A stretch of 15,083 bases of DNA, from contig CAZJRI010000131.1 in the NCBI GenBank assembly GCA_964548025.1, positions 1 through 15,083 of the forward strand, in the 5' to 3' direction. Made by a program: the position numbers and the translations under genes. This DNA comes from JAHRVQ01 sp964548025. Its GTDB lineage: Bacteria > Pseudomonadota > Gammaproteobacteria > Pseudomonadales > Azotimanducaceae. The notes below the pieces were generated by a model. The model saw nothing but the letters and a program-made list of their open reading frames with translations, was not told where the DNA came from and did no database searches. Below are positions 1 to 8,057 of this stretch, piece by piece; position 1 is the stretch's first letter; the number at the start of each line of letters is the position of its first letter.

Positions 1-1
1 G

Positions 2-427
2 GCATTGGGTGGCGCAGAGGCTGCAGAACTGGGCTGGGCTTATGGTAAACAGACACGCCGGTTGGTCACTTTCTCTCTGGATGGCAAGGCGGTCATGCCA
101 CCTCTGGCTGCCCCGGAGGCACCGGTACCTCTTAAGGCACCCTATTACGAGGTTGATGCGGAATTGGCACTAACGGGTGCTCTTGTATTCGGCCAGTGCA
201 GCTTTTGTCATGGGGGAGGCGCGGTATCAGGCGGTTCTTCGCCTGACTTGCGGGCGTCTCCTCTTGTGCTGAATGATGAAGCATTCAAACAGATTGTAAA
301 GAATGGTGCGTTACGCAGTAAAGGCATGCCCGCCTTTGAAAATCTGTCAGACAACCAGCTTAAGGCTCTGCAACACTATATCAGGGAACAGGCGAATTCA
401 GAGGGAAGAACCAGGGTAGGTTTTTGA
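2..427 (+). CDS. PQQ-dependent quinohemoprotein alcohol dehydrogenase, C-terminal part (partial, cut by left edge)
   Basis: This is the last ~141 residues of a periplasmic quinohemoprotein dehydrogenase, an enzyme type that oxidises alcohols with PQQ and passes electrons to a fused cytochrome c. The first ~30 residues resemble the last propeller blade (GWAYGKQTRRLVTFSLDG). A Pro/Ala-rich linker (MPPLAAPEAPVPLKAP) follows, then a cytochrome c domain. The haem c attachment motif CSFCH is encoded at 197-211 and the likely axial methionine lies in SKGMPAF (Met codon at 326-328). The reading frame is open to the left edge, so the PQQ-binding propeller and the start are outside the window. The stop lies only 9 bases from the stop of the convergent CoA-transferase gene, and no terminator hairpin is visible between them. 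The family is sure from the linker plus haem motif; the substrate is unknown. Confidence 0.88.
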   Translation, partial: ALGGAEAAELGWAYGKQTRRLVTFSLDGKAVMPPLAAPEAPVPLKAPYYEVDAELALTGALVFGQCSFCHGGGAVSGGSSPDLRASPLVLNDEAFKQIVKNGALRSKGMPAFENLSDNQLKALQHYIREQANSEGRTRVGF

Positions 428-436
428 ATTGAGACT

Positions 437-1708
437 TTATCTTTCGAGGGTTATCCCCTGCTTGATCAGTTCGTCAATTTGTTCTGCACTGAATCCCAGT
501 TCAAGTAGCAGCGGGCGTGTTTCTGTGGCAAAAGGCGCGGTAGATCCTTGTGGTGAGAATCCATTGCCGTTCAGTTTAACCGGCGGAGAAAGGGCGCGAA
601 ACTTGCCTGCTGTAGGATGATCAAGCAGGTAAAACATATTATTTGCCTCAGTCTGCGGGTCTTCAAATAATTCAAGCGGAAACTTAACGGTTGATACAGG
701 AACCCCGGCTGTTTTCAGAATATCCAGCCAGTCTTCACTATTTCTGGCGCGTATAATCGATTCAACGGATTTCTGCAGATTGCTGTAATAGTCATGGTCC
801 GGCGATGCGGCGAGATCTGTACCGTGATTGTCATCGACGAATCCAAGTGCTTTTGAGAATTTGAGTTGCAAACCCCTGCTCGCACAGGCAATTGCGATGC
901 TGCCATCAGCAGTATCATAAGTTCGGAAATAGACAGCCCGCAACGGGAAGAATCGAGCGGAAGGCAGGTTTGAATTTTGCTCTTCGAAGGTTGCACCTTC
1001 GATTCTCTGTTGGTTTATCTTATCTATGATTGCATTATGTGGTTCTCTGTCCAGGTCCTCAGATCGAATCAATTGATTATTGGCCAGCGTCATCGCCGAC
1101 TGCATCAGGCTGACATCAACAGTACCTCCCTTGCCTGTGCGCTCGCGCCTGAAGAGTGCTGAACTGATGCCAAATGCAAGTGACATGGCCGCCATATAGT
1201 CAGATATTACCGGATCACCCGGTGCCGGTCGTTCATCAACAACCCTGCCCATCGCTGCCATTAAGCCACTTCTTGCCTGGACGACAATATCCATTGCAGA
1301 TAGGTTGGCATCAGGACCTTTTTTGCCGAAGGGTGTTATCTCACCAATGATGAGTTCAGGGAATCTTGCTTGTAGCGTCTCAGAATCAATACCCATTTTC
1401 GCTGCGAGCCCCGGTCTGAAATTCATCAATACGACGTCCGCCCACTCGAGCAGCGATTCGATCACAGGTTTGGCATTTTCCGCGCTCAGCTTAAGTGGCA
1501 GGGAGTGCTTTCCTCTGTTTCGCGATACGAATATTCGAGTCTCAAGTGGTGCAATTTCGCCCATATGCCGGTTGGGGTCACCGTCGGGTGCCTCAATCTT
1601 GATGACCTCTGCGCCACCTTCGGCGAGGAGCTGCCCGCAAAAGGGGACGGCGACAAATTGGCCGAATTCTACGACCTTGATGTTATTGAAGGGTTGTGAG
1701 TCTGACAT
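437..1708 (-). CDS. Class III (CaiB/BaiF/Frc family) acyl-CoA transferase
   Basis: A 423-residue protein of the family III CoA-transferases, which move CoA between carboxylic acids through an aspartyl-CoA thioester. The N-terminus shows the family signature VVEFGQFVAVPFCGQLLAEGG followed by AEVIKIEAPDGDPNR. NFRPGLAAKMGID (about residues 96-108) and FRRERTGKGGTVDVSLMQSA are also typical. Asp170 in PVISDYMAAM sits where formyl-CoA transferase has its nucleophile Asp169, so the active site looks intact. Length is normal for the family. The ATG at 1706-1708 is preceded by AGGATCC, giving a plausible AGGA ribosome site. The gene diverges from the EthD-like gene across a 181-base gap that carries a long inverted repeat. 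The role would be activation of an acid to its CoA thioester for the acyl-CoA enzymes nearby. Acid and CoA donor cannot be deduced. Confidence 0.93.
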   Translation of the reverse strand: MSDSQPFNNIKVVEFGQFVAVPFCGQLLAEGGAEVIKIEAPDGDPNRHMGEIAPLETRIFVSRNRGKHSLPLKLSAENAKPVIESLLEWADVVLMNFRPGLAAKMGIDSETLQARFPELIIGEITPFGKKGPDANLSAMDIVVQARSGLMAAMGRVVDERPAPGDPVISDYMAAMSLAFGISSALFRRERTGKGGTVDVSLMQSAMTLANNQLIRSEDLDREPHNAIIDKINQQRIEGATFEEQNSNLPSARFFPLRAVYFRTYDTADGSIAIACASRGLQLKFSKALGFVDDNHGTDLAASPDHDYYSNLQKSVESIIRARNSEDWLDILKTAGVPVSTVKFPLELFEDPQTEANNMFYLLDHPTAGKFRALSPPVKLNGNGFSPQGSTAPFATETRPLLLELGFSAEQIDELIKQGITLER

Positions 1709-1765
1709 CTGATGGATCCTGTTTATACGACTGCCTGGCTTGTCGGAAAATTTTGTGTCGGCGTG

Positions 1766-1801
1766 TGGTACACATTCTGATTGGAATGCAATAGTGTACC
1801 A
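1766..1801. promoter_or_regulatory. Operator-like inverted repeat in divergent promoter region
   Basis: TGGTACAC (1766-1773) is perfectly mirrored by GTGTACCA (1794-1801), 8 bases each side with a 20-base spacer. It lies in the gap between the CoA-transferase (-) and the EthD-like gene (+). The spacer holds a second small inverted pair, ATTC/GAAT. The left arm lies inside a smaller dyad of its own, TGTG-GTA-CACA. The position in a divergent gap and the symmetry suggest a regulator site that could control both genes. No regulator gene is in the window, and I could not match the motif to a known one. Confidence 0.45.
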
Positions 1802-1889
1802 GTTGGGGTGAACGAGTGGGCTGGATTGATCTGTCGCTATCGCGGCTAAATCCGAACAGACGGATTGTGGCGAAAAAGGAGTGAAAATA

Positions 1890-2621
1890 ATGGATAACGA
1901 ACTGCAGGCTGAACCTGGTGCAAAGATGATTTACCTGATCAGGAGAAGAGAAGAGACATCGAGAGAAGAAATAATCGCTCACTGGTTTGCCAACCACATG
2001 CCCGAGGTTATCAAGGGTCAGCATGATGCGGCAGCAAGCGGGAAGCGACATGCGGTTAAGTATATTGCGACGTTATTCGATAGTGACAGACAGGGTAATC
2101 ACCCATGGGATGGAATGGCTCAACTGTGGTGGGATGCACCGCTTAGGATGCCGAAAATACCCCATGGTACAGAGCCGACGGATACTTTCCAGCAGAAAGC
2201 GGAACCTTATGTGCCCTGGGCTACTTCTGAATACGTGGTGATGGATGGTGAGTTACCGGTGAATCCGCTTACTTTGAATGACCCTTTCCCCTGTACTCGT
2301 TCCGGATTCTTCAAGGTGTGTTTTCTGGTAAAGGCCAAAACGGATACTGATTTTGAGCGCTTTTTTGCACATTGGCTGGGCGTACATGTTCCCAATGTCA
2401 GATCAACCATGTTGAAAGTTGGTGGCTTCAGATACTGTGTCAGTCACAGTTTGAATCCTGATGTTGAACCTTTTGCTGGTCTGGCTGAAATTTACTTTCA
2501 CGATGAAGCCGGCTGGGATGCATACAAAGCAGAAATACAACCAGATGGTATGGAAGAGTGGGTGGATGGAGCGGGAATGCTGCTGCTAAAAGCAAGAACT
2601 GAAATGATCGGGATCCCATAA
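1890..2621 (+). CDS. Twin-domain EthD-like protein (ferredoxin-like dimeric alpha/beta barrel)
   Basis: A 243-residue protein made of two related EthD-type halves. Half 1 has MIYLIRRREETSREEIIAHW with AHWFANHMP at about residues 30-38. Half 2 repeats the pattern, with CFLVKAKTDTDFERFFAHW and AHWLGVHVP at about 160-168. EthD-like domains fold as ferredoxin-like dimeric barrels. Members occur in ether and aromatic degradation clusters, but their biochemical role is mostly unsettled. Two tandem domains in one chain would allow a barrel to form without dimerising. I chose the ATG at 1890 because AAGGAG (1876-1881) lies 8 bases before it; an in-frame GTG at 1881 overlaps that ribosome site. The alpha/beta hydrolase follows 67 bases later and is probably co-transcribed. 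The specific function is unknown. Confidence 0.85.
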   Translation: MDNELQAEPGAKMIYLIRRREETSREEIIAHWFANHMPEVIKGQHDAAASGKRHAVKYIATLFDSDRQGNHPWDGMAQLWWDAPLRMPKIPHGTEPTDTFQQKAEPYVPWATSEYVVMDGELPVNPLTLNDPFPCTRSGFFKVCFLVKAKTDTDFERFFAHWLGVHVPNVRSTMLKVGGFRYCVSHSLNPDVEPFAGLAEIYFHDEAGWDAYKAEIQPDGMEEWVDGAGMLLLKARTEMIGIP

Positions 2622-2688
2622 AAATAGATATCGTATCAATAACAAGGCTGATATTGATGAACCGTACAGGCTAGAGGAATAAAGACCA

Positions 2689-3468
2689 ATGTCGAATCAA
2701 GTAGACTGGCAGGACGCAAAGGATGATCGTGGCAATAGCACAAGGGAATTCAGAATCTGTCGCGAGGGTAAACGAGACATCACTGGTGCACTCTGGCTGC
2801 CCCAGGGGCCTCCGAGAGAAAACAATGGCACGCTGATGTGCTTTGGTCATGGCGCGTCTGGTAATCGTTACCAGGCGCCGATCTGTTATCTGGCAGAGCG
2901 TTTCATAAAGGAAACGGGCCTGCCGGTGCTATCGCTGGATGGCCCGGTTCATGGACTTCGTCAGGTTGGAGAAGGCGGGCGTACAGCTTTCTTCCCCGAA
3001 CTCAGGCGGCAAGATAGCATTCGAGACATGACTGATGACTGGCACTGTGCAATAACGGAGGTACAACGACTTGGCGAAGTGGAGGCTGCTGAGCTTGCAT
3101 ACTTCGGCCTTTCAATGGGATCTATTTATGGAATCCCCCTGGTTGCATCAAGGAGTGATGTCAAAGTGGCTACCCTGGGGTTGATTGGCGTCGAATCTGA
3201 TTTTCCGCATGATGAAGAATTAATAGAAGCGGCAGCAAAGATCGACTGTCCGCTCTTATTTCTCATGCAGCTTGAAGATGAACTCTTTCAGCGTGACGGA
3301 TATCTGAAGGTCTTTGATACCTTTGCTTCACAGGATAAGCGACTACATGCGAATCCTGGATTACATCCTGAAATACCTTCAGAAGAAATTGACTTTGCCT
3401 TCGAATTTTTGGTGGGTCATGTAAAGGGCTCTATCCAGCGCAGCATTATTAATCCGTTGGCAGAATAA
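2689..3468 (+). CDS. Alpha/beta hydrolase
   Basis: A 259-residue cytoplasmic alpha/beta hydrolase with no signal peptide. LMCFGHGASGNR (about 49-60) supplies the oxyanion HG motif. The nucleophile elbow is GLSMGS with Ser142. Asp198 (LEDELF) is the likely acid and His226 (PGLHPEIP) the likely base, so a full triad is visible. The insert after the HG motif, LSLDGPVHGLRQVGEGG, resembles dienelactone-hydrolase or esterase-like members. The ATG is preceded by AGAGGA (2673-2678) at about 10 bases. It lies downstream of the EthD-like gene on the same strand, and the two likely form an operon. It probably cleaves an ester, lactone or thioester in the same catabolic route. Substrate class is inference only, and C-C hydrolase activity cannot be excluded. 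Confidence 0.85.
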   Translation: MSNQVDWQDAKDDRGNSTREFRICREGKRDITGALWLPQGPPRENNGTLMCFGHGASGNRYQAPICYLAERFIKETGLPVLSLDGPVHGLRQVGEGGRTAFFPELRRQDSIRDMTDDWHCAITEVQRLGEVEAAELAYFGLSMGSIYGIPLVASRSDVKVATLGLIGVESDFPHDEELIEAAAKIDCPLLFLMQLEDELFQRDGYLKVFDTFASQDKRLHANPGLHPEIPSEEIDFAFEFLVGHVKGSIQRSIINPLAE

Positions 3469-3524
3469 GCCTGCTCTATCTGATGCAGTCAGAATAGGCT
3501 ATGTCACAGCCTGTGTGGCTGATC

Positions 3525-6212
3525 TTACATAATTGAGACGACTTTACCGATGTGCTTTCCCGCAGCATTGGTGGGTGTCAGAATTTCGTCAAAGTCGAGT
3601 GGTTTACCAATGCCATAACCCTGACAATAGTCGATCCCGATTTCGGTAACCTTTTCCCTTACCGTATCATTCTCAACCGATTTGGCGATTACCTGAAGCC
3701 CCATGACATGACCCACGTCGCAAATTGATTTCACCATTGCATAACTCATCGGATCGCTGACGATATTCTTGATTAGCGTTCCATCTATCTTCAGATAGTC
3801 AACAGGCAGATTTGCCAGGTAACTGAATGAATTCAATCCGGCATTATCGAGGGCAAACTGACACCCAAGTGAGGTCATTGATGTGATGAAATTTGATGCT
3901 GTACTCAGGCTTGAGATAGCAGTCAGTTCAGCGATCTCAAAACAGATCTTGTTGCCCGGTATGCCGTTCAGCTCAAGTTGATTTCTCATGAAATCGAGAA
4001 ACTCTTCATTGTTGAGTGTCTGGGATGAGAGATTGATTGAAACAAATTGAATCTTCTCGAGGAAGTTTGGATTATCAGACAGCAATGAGAGCGTGGTCTC
4101 GATAACCCATTGGTCTAGCGGACCAACCAGATTGTATCGTTCAGCCGCTGGCAGGAAGGAGCCGGGAGGAACATTCTCCCCCTGTTCATTAATCATCCTG
4201 ACAAGAAGTTCGTACTGTTCGGAGCCATTCGGATGGCGCATTGGCTGTGCCATAAGTCTGAATCTCCCCTGGGTAAGCGCTTCGTTCAGTCTGTGGGCCC
4301 ACTGGTTGCCACTGCGCTGCTTGTTGGTCTCGCTTTCCTGAACGTGGGCAATGTGGATACGATTGCGCCCCAGTTCCTTGGCTTTATAGCAAGCTGCATC
4401 AGCTTCACGGAGTAAATCGGACATGGTGCCAGCGTCCTGCGTTATGGGTATCAAGCCCATACTTGCCCCTACCTTGAAATTGTGGCCCGCCCAGGTAAAT
4501 TGATGATCCTGGATCACTTTTTGAAGTGATGAAGTCACACGATGCGCATCTTCAATTGAGCAGTGCTCCATCAGGACACCGAATTCGTCTCCACCCAGTC
4601 GGGCCAGCGTGTCTCGTTTACGCACTATTCGCTGCAATGCCTCCGAAAGCTGACGGAGCAATTCATCGCCTGCGGCATGCCCGCAAGTATCATTTACCAC
4701 TTTAAACTGATCGAGATCCAGGTAGCAGATTGCATGCTCCGACTGGTCTTTCTGAATTGTCGAAAGGACACGATCAATACGACGTTCGAACTCACGTCGG
4801 TTGATCAGGCCTGTCAGGGAATCGTGATTGGCTTCAAATGAGAGCATGTGTTCATGGGATACGTCTTCCTGGATCGATACGAAGTGTGTGATCTCACCAC
4901 TGCTGTCTTTGACACCACTTATTGCTGCACGATCCCAATACAGGCTGCCATCCTTCTTGTTCTGAATCGTACCCTTCCACACTTTGCCTGCAATGATTGT
5001 CTTCCAGATATCCTTGTGGATGGCCGCAGGTGTCTCCTCCGACTTCAGAAGACGAACGTTCTGACCAATGACTTCGCTTTTCGGGTAGCCGGTAATCTCG
5101 CTGAACGTCGGATTGACATATTCAATATCACCTTCCAGGTTCGTGACGATTACCATCGATGAACTGGCTTCAACTGCCTGCGAGAGCTTCCTGTGCTCCT
5201 CCTCGTATTGGTGTCGTTCTGTCAGATCAATAATCATGGCTGATAAGAGCTTTTCACCCTCGTATTCCAGCAGTTGCAGATGAACTTCAACTGGATATTG
5301 TGAATCATCTTTGCGTTTAAGATCAGAAACCAGAATAACCTTCTCCCGGCGTCCATCCAGCAGCGGTTTGATCAACTCGTTAAATGATTCAGGTGTCGCA
5401 TCGGGAGAGAGGTCAAGTAGCGTTAGCTGATTGAATTCCTCAATTGAATAGCCCAGGTTTTGTTGTGCGGCAACGTTAGCCTGCACACATTTCAGAGTAT
5501 CCTGATCGAAGAGATAAATCTCCTGAACCGAATTCTCAAATATGCTGCTGAATCTTTTGACCCGGCTTTCCGACAACTTTCGAGCTGTAATATCGCTTAC
5601 GAATGCGCAATAGTTCTCGATATTTCCCTCTTTATACATACTTGCAGAGACTTCTACAGCCAATCTCTGCCCGTCCTTCTTCCTGATATAGGTTTCATAA
5701 GTTATAGATTCAGTACTATCCGATCTCGATTTGAACGCCTCCCAGGCGTCTTTTGTCACATCGGGATCGAGTACCCACAAGCTGAGATCCAGAAGTTCAC
5801 TACGGGTATATCCCGTCATCCAGCAAGCGGTCTGATTTACATCCAGAAATCCGGCATCAGGTCTGATCCAGAAGATGGCTTCTGCGCTATTATCAATTGA
5901 AAACTGTTTCGTCCTGAGGTTCGCAGCGGCTCTTCCCATCCTTATAAAAAATGGTGCAATCAAAATGACACCGCCCAGTGTGAGAATAGAGATGCTCAGA
6001 GCGATTAACTCCACAATAAATCCCGGGGAACTGTTCAGGTGGTTGATGGTGTATTGATAGAAGGTTGCGACCTGTCCCAGCGCCATCATTGTCAGAGTGA
6101 ATGAGATGAAAATCCAGATCTTCGGGCTCATGGCTTTCTGCAGCAGGCGGAGAGACAGAAGTGCCGCAGAGGACTGTAGGATGATTGAGAGACCCAATAC
6201 GAGAGTAGTCAT
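3525..6212 (-). CDS. Membrane PAS-PAS-PAS-GGDEF-EAL protein (diguanylate cyclase with degenerate EAL)
   Basis: An 895-residue c-di-GMP signalling protein. Three hydrophobic segments fill residues 1-92 (about 1-24, 31-51, 66-91). PAS domains follow at about 102-210, 218-333 and 342-452. The GGDEF domain (about 460-622) has HDSLTGL, an intact GGDEF at 540-544 and an inhibitory-site RKRD at 531-534, so it should make c-di-GMP with product feedback. The EAL domain (about 640-880) keeps ExLxR (ELLVR, 668-672), Asn727, Glu759, Lys808 and Gln864. It reads DNAG (789-792) where DDFG is expected and AKSVE (Lys844) where AEGVE is expected. The metal-binding second Asp and a catalytic Glu are therefore lost, and phosphodiesterase activity is unlikely. 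The start ATG at 6210-6212 has only a weak upstream GGATAAG. It ends convergently with the hydrolase, 56 bases away, and has no evident link to the catabolic genes. Confidence 0.93.
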   Translation of the reverse strand: MTTLVLGLSIILQSSAALLSLRLLQKAMSPKIWIFISFTLTMMALGQVATFYQYTINHLNSSPGFIVELIALSISILTLGGVILIAPFFIRMGRAAANLRTKQFSIDNSAEAIFWIRPDAGFLDVNQTACWMTGYTRSELLDLSLWVLDPDVTKDAWEAFKSRSDSTESITYETYIRKKDGQRLAVEVSASMYKEGNIENYCAFVSDITARKLSESRVKRFSSIFENSVQEIYLFDQDTLKCVQANVAAQQNLGYSIEEFNQLTLLDLSPDATPESFNELIKPLLDGRREKVILVSDLKRKDDSQYPVEVHLQLLEYEGEKLLSAMIIDLTERHQYEEEHRKLSQAVEASSSMVIVTNLEGDIEYVNPTFSEITGYPKSEVIGQNVRLLKSEETPAAIHKDIWKTIIAGKVWKGTIQNKKDGSLYWDRAAISGVKDSSGEITHFVSIQEDVSHEHMLSFEANHDSLTGLINRREFERRIDRVLSTIQKDQSEHAICYLDLDQFKVVNDTCGHAAGDELLRQLSEALQRIVRKRDTLARLGGDEFGVLMEHCSIEDAHRVTSSLQKVIQDHQFTWAGHNFKVGASMGLIPITQDAGTMSDLLREADAACYKAKELGRNRIHIAHVQESETNKQRSGNQWAHRLNEALTQGRFRLMAQPMRHPNGSEQYELLVRMINEQGENVPPGSFLPAAERYNLVGPLDQWVIETTLSLLSDNPNFLEKIQFVSINLSSQTLNNEEFLDFMRNQLELNGIPGNKICFEIAELTAISSLSTASNFITSMTSLGCQFALDNAGLNSFSYLANLPVDYLKIDGTLIKNIVSDPMSYAMVKSICDVGHVMGLQVIAKSVENDTVREKVTEIGIDYCQGYGIGKPLDFDEILTPTNAAGKHIGKVVSIM

Positions 6213-6611
6213 GATCGGCTTATCCAGTAGTCAATACAATGTCCTGTTTTTGAGTTGCAACGGGACGAAGTTTTATCTGGGTTTGGATTCCTTTTGTGGT
6301 TATAGATAATCAGTATTTAAAGGTCATTCAGGATAGACATATGATGCAGATTTGGTAATAAAAGGGCGATAAACGGTGTCATTCACTGGATGGTTGATAC
6401 TTTTGTGTCGTCTGAAGCCTATATTGATCTCAGAATCATCGAACTTTCACCATAAATACCCATATAAACATAGGCTTAGCACTGCAGGGTAATACTGCAA
6501 TCCACCTATCTCTACGTAGCTGTGCGCCTTGTTTCACCTGAGATTGATGACTCGTACTTCCACTTTAGTGCTTATATTTGACCGGCTGGTCAAACAATCT
6601 GAAGAAGACCG
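6213..6611. other. 399-base gene-free intergenic region
   Basis: This lies between the end of the second carboxyltransferase gene and the start of the PAS-GGDEF-EAL gene, both on the minus strand. It is AT-richer than its neighbours and has stops in all frames at short intervals, and I see no small gene with a ribosome site. It should hold the promoter of the GGDEF-EAL gene, since the minus strand here is that gene's upstream side, but no convincing -35/-10 pair was found. Its one clear structure is the inverted repeat at 6577-6594. ACTGCA occurs twice close together near 6480-6500, which is too short to interpret. Confidence 0.6.
6577..6594. promoter_or_regulatory. 18-base palindrome, operator or stem-loop
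   Basis: TTTGACCGGCTGGTCAAA has perfect 7-base arms (TTTGACC/GGTCAAA) around GGCT. Allowing one mismatch extends the symmetry to 9 bases per side. It starts 18 bases past the stop of the minus-strand carboxyltransferase gene. Read on the minus strand it could fold into a 7-bp stem with a 4-base loop, but TATAAG follows and not a T run, so it is a poor intrinsic terminator. The symmetry and length fit a TetR-type operator. Neither reading is proven. Confidence 0.45.
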
Positions 6612-8039
6612 TTACCAACTGTCGATGGGGTGCTTCTTCTCCCGTCCGGAAAGATCACGCTTGAGATGTTTTAACAGTCGCCTGATTTTTTCCCTGGTTT
6701 CAGCGGGTGCCACCACATCGTCGATTGCGCTGCTGTATTTCTGTGCTGAGAAGCCATCGTGATGACCGACTTCCATGGTTGGCCATCCAAGGCAGAGCGC
6801 TGGTACACCTTTAGCACTTGAATAACCAGTCATCAGGGTTGGCCCGAGTCCGTACCCGCGGCGTACCAGAATACTGAAGAGAGGTACAGTTCTGTGCTGG
6901 TGCGCAATTATCGGTCGCGTATGCCAACGAGTAACCGATGGTTCAGTGATATCTTCCTCACCTTTGGCATGCCAGGTTGTTGTACAGCCCGGTGTATCGA
7001 TGAGTGAAAGTATGGGGTATTCATAACTGTCGCATAGTTCGATGAACCTTGAAATCTTGGTGGCGGCATTCGCATCGATAGAACCATCATCTACCAGCGG
7101 TTGATTTGCCAGAACACCGACGGTTCGGCCACCAATACGCGCCAGTGCCGTAATCAGGGATGCAGCAAATCTGGGTCGCAGCTCAAAGAAACTGTTTGCA
7201 TCCACCAGCGCCTCGATAACAGATGTCATATCATATGCGCCTTCTTCGGGGATGAGACTGTCGATCTGGTCGGCAGTTGCTGACGGGCTGCCGCTTTCTT
7301 TGTCTTCGTAATAAGAGAGATAAGTGCGGGCAGCATGAATTGCTGCTGCATCATCTTCGACAAGCAGGTCGATCCCGCCGTTCACCTCCTGCATATCGAC
7401 ACCCGCAAGATCTGTTGCGCTGATCTTGAAGCCAAATGCCGCCTCAACCATCGGAGGTCCCCCCAGACCAATCGATGAACCTTTGGTTGCAATCAGAAAG
7501 TCGGAAAAAGCCGCCATACTGGCATGCCCGGCGAAAGATGGTCCTGAAACAATAGCGATAGTGGGTGCCCAACCGGATATTTCAGCATTGCCATCGAAAA
7601 TGGTGAATCGACCGATAGGACCACTGAATTCAATATGCCCCATACCGGATCTTGGATGCCGTGCTCGACTGCCGCCTCCATCGACAAATAAAACCAGCGG
7701 CCAACGGTGTTCATGAGCGAGTGAAAACAACCTGCTCAGTCGTCCCGCGCCATATCCGCCACCCTGATCGGAATAGTCTGTTGAGGAGGCAATGACGACC
7801 TGGTCATCTATCGTGCCAACAAAGTCCACCCCACCGGTTTCTGCAATCCAGTTTCCGTCGGGTGTCTGTCCTGCGATTGCACCGTATTCTACGGCTGAAT
7901 CCTCATCGAGCAGGGACGTTAGTCTCTCCCTTGCGGTCATTCTTCCACTCAGGTGCACCTGCGTGACAATATCCGCTCTGGAAGAGTCGGTCCTTCTTAC
8001 CTTTGCAGTATCAAGATCCTCAATCAGTTTTTTATCCAT
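6612..8039 (-). CDS. Acyl-CoA carboxylase carboxyltransferase-like subunit, shortened (CT-B)
   Basis: A 475-residue member of the carboxyltransferase family (propionyl/methylcrotonyl-CoA carboxylase beta type), with both crotonase-like halves. Visible motifs are GRMTARERL (32-40), RWPLVLFVDGGGSRARHPRSG (about 112-132), SGWAPTIAIVSGPSFAGHASM (155-175), RTVGVLANQPL (305-315), RFIELCDSYEYPILSLIDTPG (331-351), RRGYGLGPTLMTG (393-405) and the C-terminal TREKIRRL...KKHPID. Compared with its upstream paralogue it lacks about 37 residues after LGWPTME, the stretch that contains the GGMSLEGA loop in the paralogue. That position faces the biotin/acyl-CoA site in the canonical enzyme, so activity is doubtful. 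The ATG lies 18 bases after the stop of the upstream gene. No good ribosome site is visible, which suggests translational coupling. It probably forms a heteromer with the paralogue. Confidence 0.88.
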   Translation of the reverse strand: MDKKLIEDLDTAKVRRTDSSRADIVTQVHLSGRMTARERLTSLLDEDSAVEYGAIAGQTPDGNWIAETGGVDFVGTIDDQVVIASSTDYSDQGGGYGAGRLSRLFSLAHEHRWPLVLFVDGGGSRARHPRSGMGHIEFSGPIGRFTIFDGNAEISGWAPTIAIVSGPSFAGHASMAAFSDFLIATKGSSIGLGGPPMVEAAFGFKISATDLAGVDMQEVNGGIDLLVEDDAAAIHAARTYLSYYEDKESGSPSATADQIDSLIPEEGAYDMTSVIEALVDANSFFELRPRFAASLITALARIGGRTVGVLANQPLVDDGSIDANAATKISRFIELCDSYEYPILSLIDTPGCTTTWHAKGEEDITEPSVTRWHTRPIIAHQHRTVPLFSILVRRGYGLGPTLMTGYSSAKGVPALCLGWPTMEVGHHDGFSAQKYSSAIDDVVAPAETREKIRRLLKHLKRDLSGREKKHPIDSW

Positions 8040-8057
8040 CGTAATCAGATTACCGCG

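Noticed and set aside
1722..1727. TATAAA on the minus strand as -10 of the CoA-transferase gene.
   Set aside because: It lies 13 bases before the ATG, so the transcript would begin inside the ribosome site.
2635..2658. Inverted repeat ATCAATA/TATTGAT between the EthD-like and hydrolase genes.
   Set aside because: The stem is only 7 AT-rich pairs with a 10-base loop and no T run. It is too weak for a terminator and could be chance.
3469..3524. Possible bidirectional terminator between the convergent hydrolase and GGDEF-EAL genes (AGCC/GGCT, CACAG/CTGTG).
   Set aside because: The stems are 4-5 bases with unworkable or tiny loops and no T run. No terminator can be supported.
4093..5900. Several open frames of 80-146 codons on the plus strand opposite the GGDEF-EAL gene.
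   Set aside because: They lie fully antisense to a sure gene, lack ribosome sites and show no recognisable domain.
6480..6502. Close direct repeat of ACTGCA in the 399-base gap.
   Set aside because: It is only six bases, two copies, and is expected by chance. No CRISPR or iteron pattern was found here or elsewhere.
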